NCBI GenBank assembly: GCA_964350135.1
Contig: CAYGJN010000019.1
Location: forward strand, 1-28,922
Source of the DNA: CAYGJN01 sp964350135
GTDB taxonomy: Bacteria > Bdellovibrionota > Bacteriovoracia > Bacteriovoracales > Bacteriovoracaceae
Direction: 5' to 3'
DNA length: 28,922 bases
In this document: positions 1-8,773 of the stretch, one piece after another
Position numbering within the stretch: the first letter of the stretch is position 1
How the letters are laid out: every line of letters starts with the position of its first letter
The notes under the pieces: model-generated
What the model was told of the DNA's origin: nothing
What the model saw: only the letters and a program-made list of their open reading frames with translations
Databases searched by the model: none
Made by a program: the position numbers and the translations under genes

Positions 1-265
1 AATTCCAGATATTATAAGCTTCTGCCTGGCCAAAAGTACCAACAAGCCTGTTGAAATGTTCAACTGATCCACAAGTTACAAAACCAGCATTTCTACCACT
101 TGCTCCTTGCCCTAGATCTCCTTTTTCAACAATTGCAATTTTGAGATCAGGATCTTTTTGTCCCAACCAATAGGCTGCAGAGAGACCAGAGATACCAGCG
201 CCAATAATAACCATATCAGCTTGGATAGTTTGTGGGTTTAAGTCTTGCCAGAGTGAAACAGACAT
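1..265 (-). CDS. FAD-dependent oxidoreductase, DAO/DadA-like (N-terminal part only)
   Basis: This is the first 88 codons of a flavoprotein that runs off the left edge of the window. Residues about 13-25 hold a Rossmann FAD motif (VIIGAGISGLSAA), and further on there is GASGRNAGF, the typical second FAD signature of the D-amino-acid oxidase/glycine oxidase/DadA group. Such enzymes oxidise amines or amino acids with FAD. The substrate cannot be told because the C-terminal substrate domain is missing. The ATG at 263-265 shares one base with the TAA of the GST-like gene upstream (TAATG), so the two are very likely translated together. The family call is good; the specific reaction is open. Confidence 0.85.
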   Translation of the reverse strand, partial: MSVSLWQDLNPQTIQADMVIIGAGISGLSAAYWLGQKDPDLKIAIVEKGDLGQGASGRNAGFVTCGSVEHFNRLVGTFGQAEAYNIWN

Positions 266-855
266 TAGCTTTGTCCTTGTCTAGGATTAGTATTAATAAC
301 TTCATCTTTATTTTTGTATTTATTTATAAAATTAATAAGATTTGGGTAGTCCTTAAGGTCAATTAATTCTCTGAAGTTTGCCCAGTCAATTAAGCAATAG
401 AGCCAAATACTAGCGGGTCTCCATTCTTGAAGAAAGAATTTACTTTCATTTGTATCTAGGTAATTAAATAAAATATTAATTCTTTCTCTTTGAAGGTTAA
501 AAAAAAGTCTATCTTCTAAGACATCAAGCCCAGAGCGTTTTAGCATTAAGGTATTAACCAAGGAGAGACTGGCCTCATCAGTTAAATTCATAAAGATCTT
601 TTCTTCTAAAGAAATATCATATTTAAAATAAGTTTGATTTAAATAACCAAAGATTAAATTTGAATCAGGTATTTTTTTATCATCATCAATTAAAATTGGA
701 ATTTTGCCAATAGGTGAAATTTCTAAGACCTCTCTTCTATCTTTGCCTAAAATATCCAGCACTTTAAATTCGTAGCTTAGAGAATGTTTTTCCAGCAAGA
801 TTCTAACTCTTCTGACATAAGGGGAGGGAATTGATCCAATTACTGCTAGTGACAT
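265..855 (-). CDS. Glutathione S-transferase-like protein
   Basis: A protein of about 196 residues with a thioredoxin-fold N-terminus (SLAVIGSIPSPYVRRVRILL), a cis-Pro segment (GKIPILIDD) followed by a PDSNLI stretch that matches the usual glutathione-binding ES-x-I position, and an all-helical C-terminal half. This is the layout of bacterial GSTs. An ATG 63 bases further upstream is possible, but the extra 21 residues (with two cysteines) precede the normal start of the fold, so I place the start at 855. No strong Shine-Dalgarno sequence is visible. It overlaps the flavoprotein gene downstream by one base and lies 48 bases from the divergent dus gene. Whether it uses glutathione is not shown; a GCS2-type ligase elsewhere in the window (13315-14757) is the only possible hint. 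Confidence 0.8.
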   Translation of the reverse strand: MSLAVIGSIPSPYVRRVRILLEKHSLSYEFKVLDILGKDRREVLEISPIGKIPILIDDDKKIPDSNLIFGYLNQTYFKYDISLEEKIFMNLTDEASLSLVNTLMLKRSGLDVLEDRLFFNLQRERINILFNYLDTNESKFFLQEWRPASIWLYCLIDWANFRELIDLKDYPNLINFINKYKNKDEVINTNPRQGQS

Positions 856-903
856 AGGAGTTTTCTTATCACATTTTAAACAGTTCGTGATAAAAATAGA
901 TTT

Positions 904-1950
904 ATGCGCGTAGCACAAGCTTTTCCTGAAATGATTAATTTCCCCTTTTTTATGGCCCCTATGGTGGGTCTCTCACATATTGCAATGAGAGACTTAGTTA
1001 AGCATTATACACCTGGCAATGCTAAGACACTTTGGCCAACAGAGATGCTAAATACTCGTAGAATGATGGTTGAGAAGATGGGGGAAACTCCAGAGACCCT
1101 CAAACTAGATTTTGAAGATGATCTTATTCCACAAATTTTAGGTAATGATGAAAGGTTTATTGCACCAGGCGTTCAAAAACTAGAAGCCTGGGGAGCAAAA
1201 GCTATTGATATTAATATGGGCTGTCCTGTACAAAAAGCTTTAAAGCATAATTATGGGGTTGCTTTGATGGGAGATATTTCTTACGCAAAAGAAGTAGTTG
1301 CAATGACCACCAGAAATACAAATTTACCTGTAACTGTAAAGCTTAGAGCAGGCATTCAAAAAGACTCAGATTTTTTGCTAAATTTTGTAAATGCCATTAA
1401 AGATGCTGGAGCCTCTTGGGTATGTCTACACCCAAGGTCTGCTTCCCAGAAAAGAAGAGGCTACGCTGACTGGGATCAGATAAAACTTCTTAAGGAAAAT
1501 ATATCAATTCCTATAATAGGTAATGGAGATGTACAAACTGCCAGTGACGCTTTCTCTATGTTATCCCAAACAAATTGTGACGGGGTTATGATGGGCAGAT
1601 CACTCACTGCAAGACCATGGCTTATGTGGCAAATAGGTGAAGAACTAGGTTTTGAAAACCCTCCTGGTAAAATTGGCCTTGCACCTAGGACCCCTGAAGA
1701 GGAGGCCCAAGAGTATGGGGTGGCCTTAGTTTATTTTATTGACTCATGTGCAAGGTATTTTGATGAATCCCAGGCCATGAGAAAAAGCCGTTTTTTTATT
1801 AGAAATTCGTATGGTTGGCTTAATTATGGTCAACAATTGATCAAGATTGCTAGTAAATCAAAAACAATTATTGAACTAAAAAATGAGATTATTCGTTTTT
1901 TTGAGTCACCTTATTTGGCAATGTCACCTAGAACTGAGCTTAGATACTGA
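904..1950 (+). CDS. tRNA-dihydrouridine synthase (Dus family)
   Basis: An FMN enzyme that reduces specific uridines of tRNA to dihydrouridine. The sequence shows the TIM-barrel start PFFMAPMVGLSHIAMRD, the catalytic-cysteine segment DINMGCPV (Cys about residue 107), VTVKLRAG, LHPRSASQKRRGYADW, PIIGNGDV and the phosphate-binding DGVMMGRS. At 348 residues it has the usual Dus length; it looks closer to DusB than DusA or DusC, but I cannot fix the subfamily. ATG at 904 and an in-frame ATG at 931 (giving MINFPFF) are both possible and neither has a clear ribosome binding site; the shorter form fits the family's usual N-terminus well. The 3' end overlaps the convergent TatD-like gene by 27 bases. 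Confidence 0.92.
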   Translation: MRVAQAFPEMINFPFFMAPMVGLSHIAMRDLVKHYTPGNAKTLWPTEMLNTRRMMVEKMGETPETLKLDFEDDLIPQILGNDERFIAPGVQKLEAWGAKAIDINMGCPVQKALKHNYGVALMGDISYAKEVVAMTTRNTNLPVTVKLRAGIQKDSDFLLNFVNAIKDAGASWVCLHPRSASQKRRGYADWDQIKLLKENISIPIIGNGDVQTASDAFSMLSQTNCDGVMMGRSLTARPWLMWQIGEELGFENPPGKIGLAPRTPEEEAQEYGVALVYFIDSCARYFDESQAMRKSRFFIRNSYGWLNYGQQLIKIASKSKTIIELKNEIIRFFESPYLAMSPRTELRY

Positions 1951-2607
1951 GCTTATTCGATCGATAAGAGAATAAAAGTTTTTTAAAAGTTCATCTTTCA
2001 AAGGTTTGTTTTTTAATTTTTCGGCCTTAGTGTAGACTTCACTAATACTCAACTGACTATCATCGGTTTCTAGAAAGAATCGATCACAGGGAATTCTAAG
2101 AAAGCTTTTTGCGCCTCGGGAGTTCTCTCTAAACAAGTTCTGACCAAAGCTAAAATAGAAACGATCATTTTTTAATAGTTGATCTGTAAGTTCAACGGAG
2201 CCATTATAATCATGAAATAATACAAGGCCTTTATATGCTGAAGATTTTAGTATTGACATAATATCAGAGTATGCCTTTACACAATGAATGATAACCAGAT
2301 TTATATTATGCTTCTTTGCTAGTTTAAGATGCATTTTAAATGATTTAATTTGTAGCTCAAATGGAGCTCCCTTAATTCTATCTAAACCAGTTTCTCCAAT
2401 CGCAAAAAAATATGGGTTATCTATCTGTAGCGCAATACTTTCTAATAAGATTTTAAAATTTTTAGGCACTATACTCCATGGGTGAATCCCCATACAAAAA
2501 TAGCTTTTATTTGATTTCTCATTAGGACTTAATACAGAAACTTGAATACAATCATCTTGTTGGTTTGTTCTATGGGAGTGGATATCAATATATTTAATTT
2601 CTCTCAT
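1924..2607 (-). CDS. TatD-family metal-dependent hydrolase
   Basis: A compact TatD-type protein (about 227 residues), the amidohydrolase-fold group that contains metal-dependent DNases. Visible metal-site motifs are DIHSH (His10, His12), AIGETGLDR (Glu72), IIHCVKA (His108), FHDYNGS (His132) and a late ETDDS. The start at 2607 (MREIKY) puts the first metal motif at its normal distance; a longer in-frame extension upstream would add a hydrophobic stretch that is really coding sequence of tcdA in another frame. The start lies inside the last codons of tcdA (14-base overlap), so translation is probably coupled. The substrate is not determined by sequence: TatD proteins include DNases and D-aminoacyl-tRNA deacylase-like enzymes. 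Confidence 0.88.
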   Translation of the reverse strand: MREIKYIDIHSHRTNQQDDCIQVSVLSPNEKSNKSYFCMGIHPWSIVPKNFKILLESIALQIDNPYFFAIGETGLDRIKGAPFELQIKSFKMHLKLAKKHNINLVIIHCVKAYSDIMSILKSSAYKGLVLFHDYNGSVELTDQLLKNDRFYFSFGQNLFRENSRGAKSFLRIPCDRFFLETDDSQLSISEVYTKAEKLKNKPLKDELLKNFYSLIDRISSVSKLSSR

Positions 2608-3343
2608 AGTCTGAGTATAATTGATTAAGGACAGTAGAAGCAGCATAAAAACCAAAAGCTCCTGTTATAAAGCTAGCTGTTCCGAGTCCATTATTGCAAT
2701 TTGATGAAGAACCGATCATATTTTGAGAATTTAAATCCACTTCTTCAGGTGAGAAAACACAATGTACTCCATAAGGTTTTCTATTTTTAGGAAAATCAAA
2801 ATCAAGGCGTAGCTTTTTTCTTACTCTTGAAAGCAGTCTGTCCTTGTATGATTTATTAAGGTCGGTCACTTTAATGAGGGAGAGGTCTTTTTTGCCACCA
2901 GCTGCGCCAACAGTAATAATAGGGATGTTTTTTTTATATGCTTGTGCAATAAGATGACACTTACTTTGCAGAGAATCGATGCAATCAATAATAAAATCAA
3001 ATTTCTCATTAAAAATTTCTTCTGAGTTGGATGGGGTATAGAAATCTTCAATACATGTGATTTTGATCTGTGGATTAATAAGTTTTAATCTATTGGCCAT
3101 TGCTAAAACTTTTGTCTGTCCTACAGTATTTTCTAAAGTATGAACCTGCCTGTTGGTATTTGAAAGACATACCTCATCTAGGTCTATCAGGGTAAGTTTA
3201 CCAACGCCAGATCGAGCTAAGGATTCTGCTGCCCAGGACCCAACACCCCCCACGCCTACAATGGCAATTTGAGTATTGCTTAATATTTCTAAAAACTTTT
3301 CAGTATAGAGGAGTTCAACTCCTTTAAATCTGGGATTTGTCAT
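2594..3343 (-). CDS. tcdA: tRNA threonylcarbamoyladenosine dehydratase
   Basis: An E1/ThiF-like ATP-dependent enzyme that turns t6A at position 37 of tRNA into its cyclic form ct6A. The nucleotide-binding loop IAIVGVGGVGSWAAESLAR is near residue 28, followed by LTLIDLDEVCLSNTNRQ, the IDCIDSLQSK helix, the VGAAGGKKD segment, and a TcdA-typical stretch (IKVTDLNKSYKDRLLSRVR) that separates this family from MoeB and ThiF. The length of 249 fits. There is an AGGA seven bases before the ATG. It is co-directional and overlapping with the TatD-like gene and divergent from tag (38 bases between starts). Sua5 at 18440-19393 catalyses an early step of the same A37 pathway. Confidence 0.93.
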   Translation of the reverse strand: MTNPRFKGVELLYTEKFLEILSNTQIAIVGVGGVGSWAAESLARSGVGKLTLIDLDEVCLSNTNRQVHTLENTVGQTKVLAMANRLKLINPQIKITCIEDFYTPSNSEEIFNEKFDFIIDCIDSLQSKCHLIAQAYKKNIPIITVGAAGGKKDLSLIKVTDLNKSYKDRLLSRVRKKLRLDFDFPKNRKPYGVHCVFSPEEVDLNSQNMIGSSSNCNNGLGTASFITGAFGFYAASTVLNQLYSDYERN

Positions 3344-3381
3344 GAGAGTATCCTATAGCATTACAAATTTTTGAGGTCAAA

Positions 3382-3957
3382 ATGTCTGTGAAAAATAAAG
3401 TTAGGTGCACTTGGGCAAATCCTAAAAACCCACTTTATCTTAAGTACCATGATAAGGAATGGGGAGTACCGGTAAAAAATGATCAAAAACTTTTTGAGCT
3501 TTTATGCCTTGAAGGGGCTCAAGCTGGATTAAGCTGGGAAACGATTCTTAATAGAAGAGAAGGCTATCGAACACTATTTAAAAACTTTGATATTATTAAA
3601 TGTTCTCAATTAACTGACAAGCAACTAGAAAAGATCCTAACAGATGAAAGAATTATCAGAAACCGTCTTAAGGTATACTCCGTAAGGTCCAATGCTCTTG
3701 CCGTTATTAAAATTCAAGATGAATTTGGATCTCTAAAAAAATACTTATGGTCGTTTGTTAACGGAAAAACAATTTATAATAAATGGCAGTCTCTGAGTGA
3801 AATTCCAGTAAAAACTGAACTTTCTGATTTAATGTGTAAGGATCTTAAAAAACGAGGATTAAAGTTTATAGGTTCTACTATTTGTTATGCATTCATGCAG
3901 GCTGCAGGCCTGGTTCATGATCATACAACGGATTGTTTTCGCTTTAAAAATAGTTGA
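3382..3957 (+). CDS. tag: DNA-3-methyladenine glycosylase I
   Basis: A base-excision repair enzyme that removes 3-methyladenine from DNA. It carries the family's zinc ligands in order (Cys9 in RCTWA, His23 in YHDKEWG, and His181 and Cys185 in VHDHTTDCF) and the catalytic-pocket segment LCLEGAQAGLSWETIL (Glu44). The length of 191 residues matches E. coli Tag closely. GAGG at 3373-3376 lies five bases before the ATG and fixes the start. It stands alone on the plus strand, divergent from tcdA. I see no adaptive-response (Ada) gene nearby. Confidence 0.96.
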   Translation: MSVKNKVRCTWANPKNPLYLKYHDKEWGVPVKNDQKLFELLCLEGAQAGLSWETILNRREGYRTLFKNFDIIKCSQLTDKQLEKILTDERIIRNRLKVYSVRSNALAVIKIQDEFGSLKKYLWSFVNGKTIYNKWQSLSEIPVKTELSDLMCKDLKKRGLKFIGSTICYAFMQAAGLVHDHTTDCFRFKNS

Positions 3958-4002
3958 TTCTAATACTCCTCTTCTTGAGTTTTTATCATCCGATAAAGTT
4001 CT

Positions 4003-4869
4003 ATGAGAAGTTTCTTAATACCTCTTTTGTTTAGTTTTAGTTTATGGGCCCAAGGCCCATATATGAGGGTCCTTATCCCAGATGACTTATCAGATAGATA
4101 TTTTGATTATGCTTGTTTTGATAAAAGTATTAGAAAATTCAGTGAACCTAAAATTGAGACTAAGGATCTAAGTTTAACTATTGGTAAAAGGCAAAGAATT
4201 GGTGCTGCTTGGGATGGTCATTGTGCTCCTTTTGCAAAAGAAAGTTCATGGAGCGTTTCAGGTAAAAGGCTTATATGCGTTGAAAAAAGTACTGATTCTA
4301 ATATTGGTCATAAAAAAGTTTTGCATATATTTAATAGAGTAGGTGATGATTATGGCAATTGTCCAAAACTAAGGTTCGAGTATAATTATAAAACCATTCA
4401 TTATAAAAAAGGGTCACTAGAGAGATTCCAAACATGTTTTATAGAGTTTTACAGTGGTGGGACTCTTATTCATCAAAGACCTAAAAATAGTAATGACGAT
4501 GGCAATTGTGGCCCAAAACCACTGACACATAATATATTAACAGAAAATGGAAGATGCTTTAGTATAGACGTTCTAACAAGAGGATTTGAGGAATTTAAAC
4601 CACTGGACAAAGCAGACTGCGAAAAAAGTTCTATTAAGACAGTTTTCTCCTATAAAGAATATGATCATCCCATCGCAAGAGGTTTCTCATTTTTAACAGG
4701 TATTAGACCATGCTTTGAGGTCGATGAACTCTCAAATGGTCTTTTTTATAGTATGGAACAAGACTCTACTCAAAAATGTAAAGATGAGCCTATTAATGAT
4801 TCAACAAGACAAATTGCTACTCCAGCTCAAAGTAGTAGGGATGATAATAGTGAAGTCATTACCAAATAA
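4003..4869 (+). CDS. Exported cysteine-rich protein of unknown function (five Cys-pair units)
   Basis: I do not recognise a family. The N-terminus is a clear Sec signal peptide (MRSFLIPLLFSFSLWA, cleavage probably before QGPYM), so the product should leave the cytoplasm. The mature part has exactly ten cysteines (38, 74, 92, 120, 145, 169, 185, 206, 237, 259). They fall into five successive pairs, and the first of each pair sits in a similar setting: YACFDK, LICVEK, QTCFIE, GRCFSI, RPCFEV. This suggests five small repeat units, each closed by a disulfide. The last 30 residues are polar and look unstructured. It lies 45 bases after tag and before another exported unknown on the same strand. 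The ribosome binding site is weak. Confidence 0.75.
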   Translation: MRSFLIPLLFSFSLWAQGPYMRVLIPDDLSDRYFDYACFDKSIRKFSEPKIETKDLSLTIGKRQRIGAAWDGHCAPFAKESSWSVSGKRLICVEKSTDSNIGHKKVLHIFNRVGDDYGNCPKLRFEYNYKTIHYKKGSLERFQTCFIEFYSGGTLIHQRPKNSNDDGNCGPKPLTHNILTENGRCFSIDVLTRGFEEFKPLDKADCEKSSIKTVFSYKEYDHPIARGFSFLTGIRPCFEVDELSNGLFYSMEQDSTQKCKDEPINDSTRQIATPAQSSRDDNSEVITK

Positions 4870-4901
4870 ACTGTCAAAGTTTTATACACCTTTGAAATTC
4901 T

Positions 4902-4907
4902 TATAAT
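4902..4907 (+). promoter_or_regulatory. Possible -10 element upstream of the 4969 gene
   Basis: A perfect TATAAT lies in the 99-base gap between two exported-protein genes, about 60 bases before the downstream ATG. No good -35 sits at 16-18 bases upstream, so this is only a candidate; AT-rich DNA yields such hexamers by chance. Confidence 0.25.
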
Positions 4908-4968
4908 ATCTCTAGATTCATAGCTTCATACCTATAAACTTTAGTAGTACTTAAAATATGAGGTATAT

Positions 4969-5478
4969 ATGAAATTTGCACTAGTTTTAGCTTTAATGGC
5001 CACACAATCATTTGCATTTGTAGAGGTTGAGAGATCAATTGAGTCACTTTGCTTAAATGGTCCAAATCCAACAATGAAAGAAGAAGTAAAGGCCCTCTAT
5101 GTTTGTGAAGAGGATAGCTTCAGCCAGGCCAATAATGGTCATTTAGTAAGAAGCGGCGTTTGTGTATCTAAAACTGCTTTGAGCGATAATTATATAGTTG
5201 TAAATGCAAAAATTACTAAAAAAATAATAAAAGGCAAAGAAGAGTATAGTAATCAATTTACTCAATCATATTTTTATGGAGATGAGCAGGATACTTATCA
5301 AATCGCCAATGATGTAAACTCATTAATACTTAAAGAAATGGATGAGGAACATAGGCCCCTTTTAACATTAAGTATAGATAAATCAGCTTACAATTTAGAC
5401 CTTGAAAAAAGAGATGGAAGAACACCAAGTAATAAAGCAAATAAGCAAAATTATAAATGCAGACCTTTAGATAGATAA
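4969..5478 (+). CDS. Small exported protein of unknown function
   Basis: 169 residues with a Sec signal peptide (MKFALVLALMATQSFA, probable cleavage before F or V). The mature part has four cysteines (28, 46, 65 and 163) and no motif I know; 28/46/65 lie near the N-terminus and 163 near the end. GAGGT a few bases before the ATG supports the start. It follows the ten-cysteine exported protein on the same strand and is closed by a good intrinsic terminator at 5505-5534. Its location is probably periplasm or outside the cell. No function can be given from sequence. Confidence 0.75.
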   Translation: MKFALVLALMATQSFAFVEVERSIESLCLNGPNPTMKEEVKALYVCEEDSFSQANNGHLVRSGVCVSKTALSDNYIVVNAKITKKIIKGKEEYSNQFTQSYFYGDEQDTYQIANDVNSLILKEMDEEHRPLLTLSIDKSAYNLDLEKRDGRTPSNKANKQNYKCRPLDR

Positions 5479-5498
5479 GACAACTTAAAATTTAGAAA

Positions 5499-8400
5499 TC
5501 AATGGAGAGACTCAGAGGGTCTCTCTTCTTTTTTAGGGGCAGCTACAATAAAGCCTTCTTCTAGTATTTCATCTTGAGACATAATTTCTGTCATCGGTTG
5601 TGCTTTTACAAAGCGTCTAGAGTAAAAAAACATAAAGTCTCTTTGAATTTCCAATAAGCAGGGAACAAGTATTAAGGTCATAATTGTCGCAAATGATAAA
5701 CCCCAACCCATAGAAAGAGCTAGAGGTTTTGTAAATCCAGAGTCTCCTCCTAAACCATAGGCCATAGGCATAACTCCACCTAAGGTGGTAACTGATGTTA
5801 GGATTATAGGCCTTAATCTTGTAGCACAAGCATCAATTATATCTTCACGTTTAAAGTCGAGCCAGCTCTTTCTTTTCTTATTAACTGTATCAACGAGTAT
5901 AAGTGAATCATTGACCACAACACCAGCCATACCAATAATTCCTACAAGTGCCATGACATCAATAGTAGCGCCGTGAAAATAGAACGCCCAAATCACTCCT
6001 ATGACACCAAAAGGAATTGCTAGGCCGATAAGAATGGGCTGAATAAGAGATTTTAGAGTAAGTGCTAAAACTAAAAGAATGAGAAAGATACAATAGATAA
6101 GCTTTTCATTCATAGATGCCTTATTTTTTTGTCCCTCTTCATCAGCATCTTCAACTCTTATAGTGATTTCTGGAAGCTCTGATTTGAGAGGTTCTATCTT
6201 CTTTTTAATATCTTCTGTGAATATTTCTTTTTTAATAATCTCTGGATCGAAGCTTAATTCAATATTAAAAATACGTTTAAGATCTTTATGCTCAATCTTT
6301 TTAAGTGATACTCTATTTGTCCAATTACCTAAACGCTTAAGGTCTAAAGATTGACCATTGCCGATTTGAATAGGAATTGTATTAATAAAAGAGAGATTCT
6401 TTTCGTCCTGTATATAGGAATAAACTTTGATATTTCTACCTTTATATCGAAACTCATCCATTTCAGTTTTTGATACATATGCCCTAATTTGTGTAGAAAC
6501 ATCAAAAGTAGAAAGACCAATTTGTTCAAGAAGTTCTAGATTGGGTTCAAAACTATAAGTTTCTGCTTTTAACTTAGGATTAACAAAAATACTTTTAAGT
6601 CCTTTTGAACCATCAACTCTGCCTTTTACCGCATTGATGATTTGATCTAGATCATAAGCATCATTTCCAAGAATTGAGACGTAAAGTGTGTTATCCTTGG
6701 CCGTATCATGACCATCCATTTTAGATTCAAGTTTAAGTAACTCAAACTGATCAGTCTGCAGTTCTGGTAGGACTGTATTTAGATAATCACTTATCTCTTT
6801 TTTAGCCCCTTCAATATCAGGGTAGGTTTCAGAAAAACGAATATCGTATTTTGCATACCTATAGTCCTCATACCAGATACCATTTATATAAGATGCGCCA
6901 TAAGTAGTTACGATATCACTATATTTTTCTTTATCAATTTTCTCTAAAGCATTCCAAAGGGGAGTTAAGTTTTGCTCAGTTTCTTCCAGGGAGTCACTTT
7001 TTTTAAGTACTGCAAGAATTCTAAGTTTTTGACTACCAATTCTAAGGTCATATTTTGTAGGTACATTTTCTTTTGCAAAGTATAATGAATAGGCCATAAA
7101 TCCAACAAAGACAAACAAAAGCACATATCTAATTTTGAAGGCCATATTCAGTGTTGCTGTATAAAAACTCTTAAAATTATCAATGAAATGATTCTTAGTT
7201 TTAAATGATGGTTTTTTTACAAAATGGGCCAGATGATTTGGAAGTATAAAAAAAGATTCAATCCAGCTAATAAAAAGTGTTGATATAACAACTAATGGAA
7301 TTGCATAGAGAATTTGCGAAAGGCCATCTTGTGAAAACAATATGGGAGTAAAAGCAATAACTGTTGTCAGTACAGTTCCTGTTACTGGCCCAATCGTGCT
7401 CTCTACTGCTTTAATGGCAGCGTCACGAGGTTTATGACCTTGTTCTAGATACTGCATATACTGCTCGCTAACAATAATAGCATCGTCAACAAGAATACCT
7501 AAAACTAAAATCATACCGACAACTGAAATTAAATCGATATTAACGCCAAGTAGGTGCAGTATTGTGAAAGTCCCAAAATAAGCTAATGGAATTCCAAGGC
7601 TTGTTATAAGCGATGATCTGAGACCTAAGAAAATAAATAATGAAACTAGTACTAAAAGAATTCCTACGATTGCATTATTATTAAGACTGTTTAATTGTCT
7701 TTCAATATAAGCTGGTCCATCACCTGTAACTTTACCTTCAATGCCTTGAGGAGCAGTTTTATTAATAGTTTCCAATATTTTATCAAAGTTTTCTTTTAAG
7801 CTGATTATGTCAGAGTCTAAATCTTTAAATAAAACCAATGTTGCAGTAGGTTTTCCATTTGTTTTCCATCTTGTCTTTCTTTCTTCTATGCCATAGCTAA
7901 TTGTTGCAATATCACTAAGCTTTATAATCCTTCCAGAAGCATTACCTTTTATAATGATATTTTTAATATGATCAATATGACTTACACTTTCAGTCATTTC
8001 AAAATTAATACTACTAAGACCCTTATCAAAGCTGCCAATTGGTGAGATTTTAAATTGTGCAGTAATTCTTTGTTGAATCTCTTTTAGAGAAAGTCTGTAT
8101 TGTCTAAGCTTTGATGGATCAAATTTAATATATATCTGTGGTTTACTGGAGTAATCCGCTACACGAACAATCCCAGGTAGTCTAGATAACTCATTTAATG
8201 ATCTTTGGAGCCATTCTTGATGAAGATTATTATTTTCATCAAAGCCTAAAAAACTGACGGTGCTAAACCAAAAATCTGATGATGTATCAAGGCTGACATT
8301 AAGGTCTTCGATATCGGAAGGTAGGTTAGGGCTTAAGGCCATTACGGATGCATCGATCTTATTATAAAGATCATCAACATCTTTATAACCATCTTTAATA

Positions 8401-8684
8401 TTGACTGTTATATATGAACTTCCATTTGCACTACTTGATGTAACTTCTTCAATACCAGCAAAATTTGAAATAGCTTCTTCAATTGGGTAGGTAACAAATT
8501 TTTCCATCTGAGAGGCACTGGCTCCAGAAAGACTTGCTTGAACAGATATTGTATCTGTTGGCATCTGGCCTATAAGGTCTCTTTGCATTGATAGAAGAGA
8601 GATAAGCCCAGTAGCTATTAAAAAGAAGCTTATAAGATTAACTACAAATGAGTTATCGATAAAATAAGTAATAATTTTGCGCAT
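5499..8684 (-). CDS. RND-family efflux transporter (HAE1/AcrB-like inner-membrane subunit)
   Basis: About 1061 residues with the RND layout: TM1 near residues 13-32, a large periplasmic loop, TM2-6 (335-480), a second large loop (540-860) and TM7-12 up to about 1013. TM4 carries the proton-relay pair Asp400-Asp401 in GILVDDAIIV. TM10 reads GVVVNDSLILVD, so the lysine of AcrB TM10 corresponds to Asn925 by simple alignment. The protein ends in a polar 40-residue cytoplasmic tail. The start MRKIIT at 8684 follows a purine-rich AGAGAG; an upstream start would add residues that do not belong to TM1. No membrane-fusion or TolC-like gene is adjacent, which is unusual for an efflux pump. The substrate is unknown. 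The last codons contain the plus-strand terminator of the facing gene. Confidence 0.92.
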   Translation of the reverse strand: MRKIITYFIDNSFVVNLISFFLIATGLISLLSMQRDLIGQMPTDTISVQASLSGASASQMEKFVTYPIEEAISNFAGIEEVTSSSANGSSYITVNIKDGYKDVDDLYNKIDASVMALSPNLPSDIEDLNVSLDTSSDFWFSTVSFLGFDENNNLHQEWLQRSLNELSRLPGIVRVADYSSKPQIYIKFDPSKLRQYRLSLKEIQQRITAQFKISPIGSFDKGLSSINFEMTESVSHIDHIKNIIIKGNASGRIIKLSDIATISYGIEERKTRWKTNGKPTATLVLFKDLDSDIISLKENFDKILETINKTAPQGIEGKVTGDGPAYIERQLNSLNNNAIVGILLVLVSLFIFLGLRSSLITSLGIPLAYFGTFTILHLLGVNIDLISVVGMILVLGILVDDAIIVSEQYMQYLEQGHKPRDAAIKAVESTIGPVTGTVLTTVIAFTPILFSQDGLSQILYAIPLVVISTLFISWIESFFILPNHLAHFVKKPSFKTKNHFIDNFKSFYTATLNMAFKIRYVLLFVFVGFMAYSLYFAKENVPTKYDLRIGSQKLRILAVLKKSDSLEETEQNLTPLWNALEKIDKEKYSDIVTTYGASYINGIWYEDYRYAKYDIRFSETYPDIEGAKKEISDYLNTVLPELQTDQFELLKLESKMDGHDTAKDNTLYVSILGNDAYDLDQIINAVKGRVDGSKGLKSIFVNPKLKAETYSFEPNLELLEQIGLSTFDVSTQIRAYVSKTEMDEFRYKGRNIKVYSYIQDEKNLSFINTIPIQIGNGQSLDLKRLGNWTNRVSLKKIEHKDLKRIFNIELSFDPEIIKKEIFTEDIKKKIEPLKSELPEITIRVEDADEEGQKNKASMNEKLIYCIFLILLVLALTLKSLIQPILIGLAIPFGVIGVIWAFYFHGATIDVMALVGIIGMAGVVVNDSLILVDTVNKKRKSWLDFKREDIIDACATRLRPIILTSVTTLGGVMPMAYGLGGDSGFTKPLALSMGWGLSFATIMTLILVPCLLEIQRDFMFFYSRRFVKAQPMTEIMSQDEILEEGFIVAAPKKEERPSESLH
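5505..5534 (+). terminator. Intrinsic terminator of the 4969-5478 gene
   Basis: A 7-bp stem, GAGAGAC (5505-5511) with GTCTCTC (5519-5525), and a 7-base loop are followed by TTCTTTTTT. It lies 27 bases past the plus-strand stop codon and entirely inside the 3' end of the convergent RND gene, which is only constrained at its last few codons. Confidence 0.75.
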
Positions 8685-8773
8685 TTGACTCTCTCTTAGG
8701 CATATATACAAACCCAAGAGGATATAAGCAACAAAGTGTTCTTGATGAGCATTTATATTGGAATATTTACAGA

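Noticed and set aside
3989..3996. TCCGATAA, close to a sigma-28 -10 box, upstream of the 4003 gene
   Set aside because: There is no TAAA -35 at the right distance and it would place the start of transcription at the ATG itself.
4873..4896. TCAAAG ... CTTTGA inverted repeat after the 4003 gene
   Set aside because: A six-pair AT-rich stem with a loop of about ten bases and no T tract; too weak for a terminator.
5785..6529. Several open frames antisense to or out of frame with the RND gene
   Set aside because: They have no ribosome binding sites or recognisable products, and the RND frame is continuous and conserved across the region.
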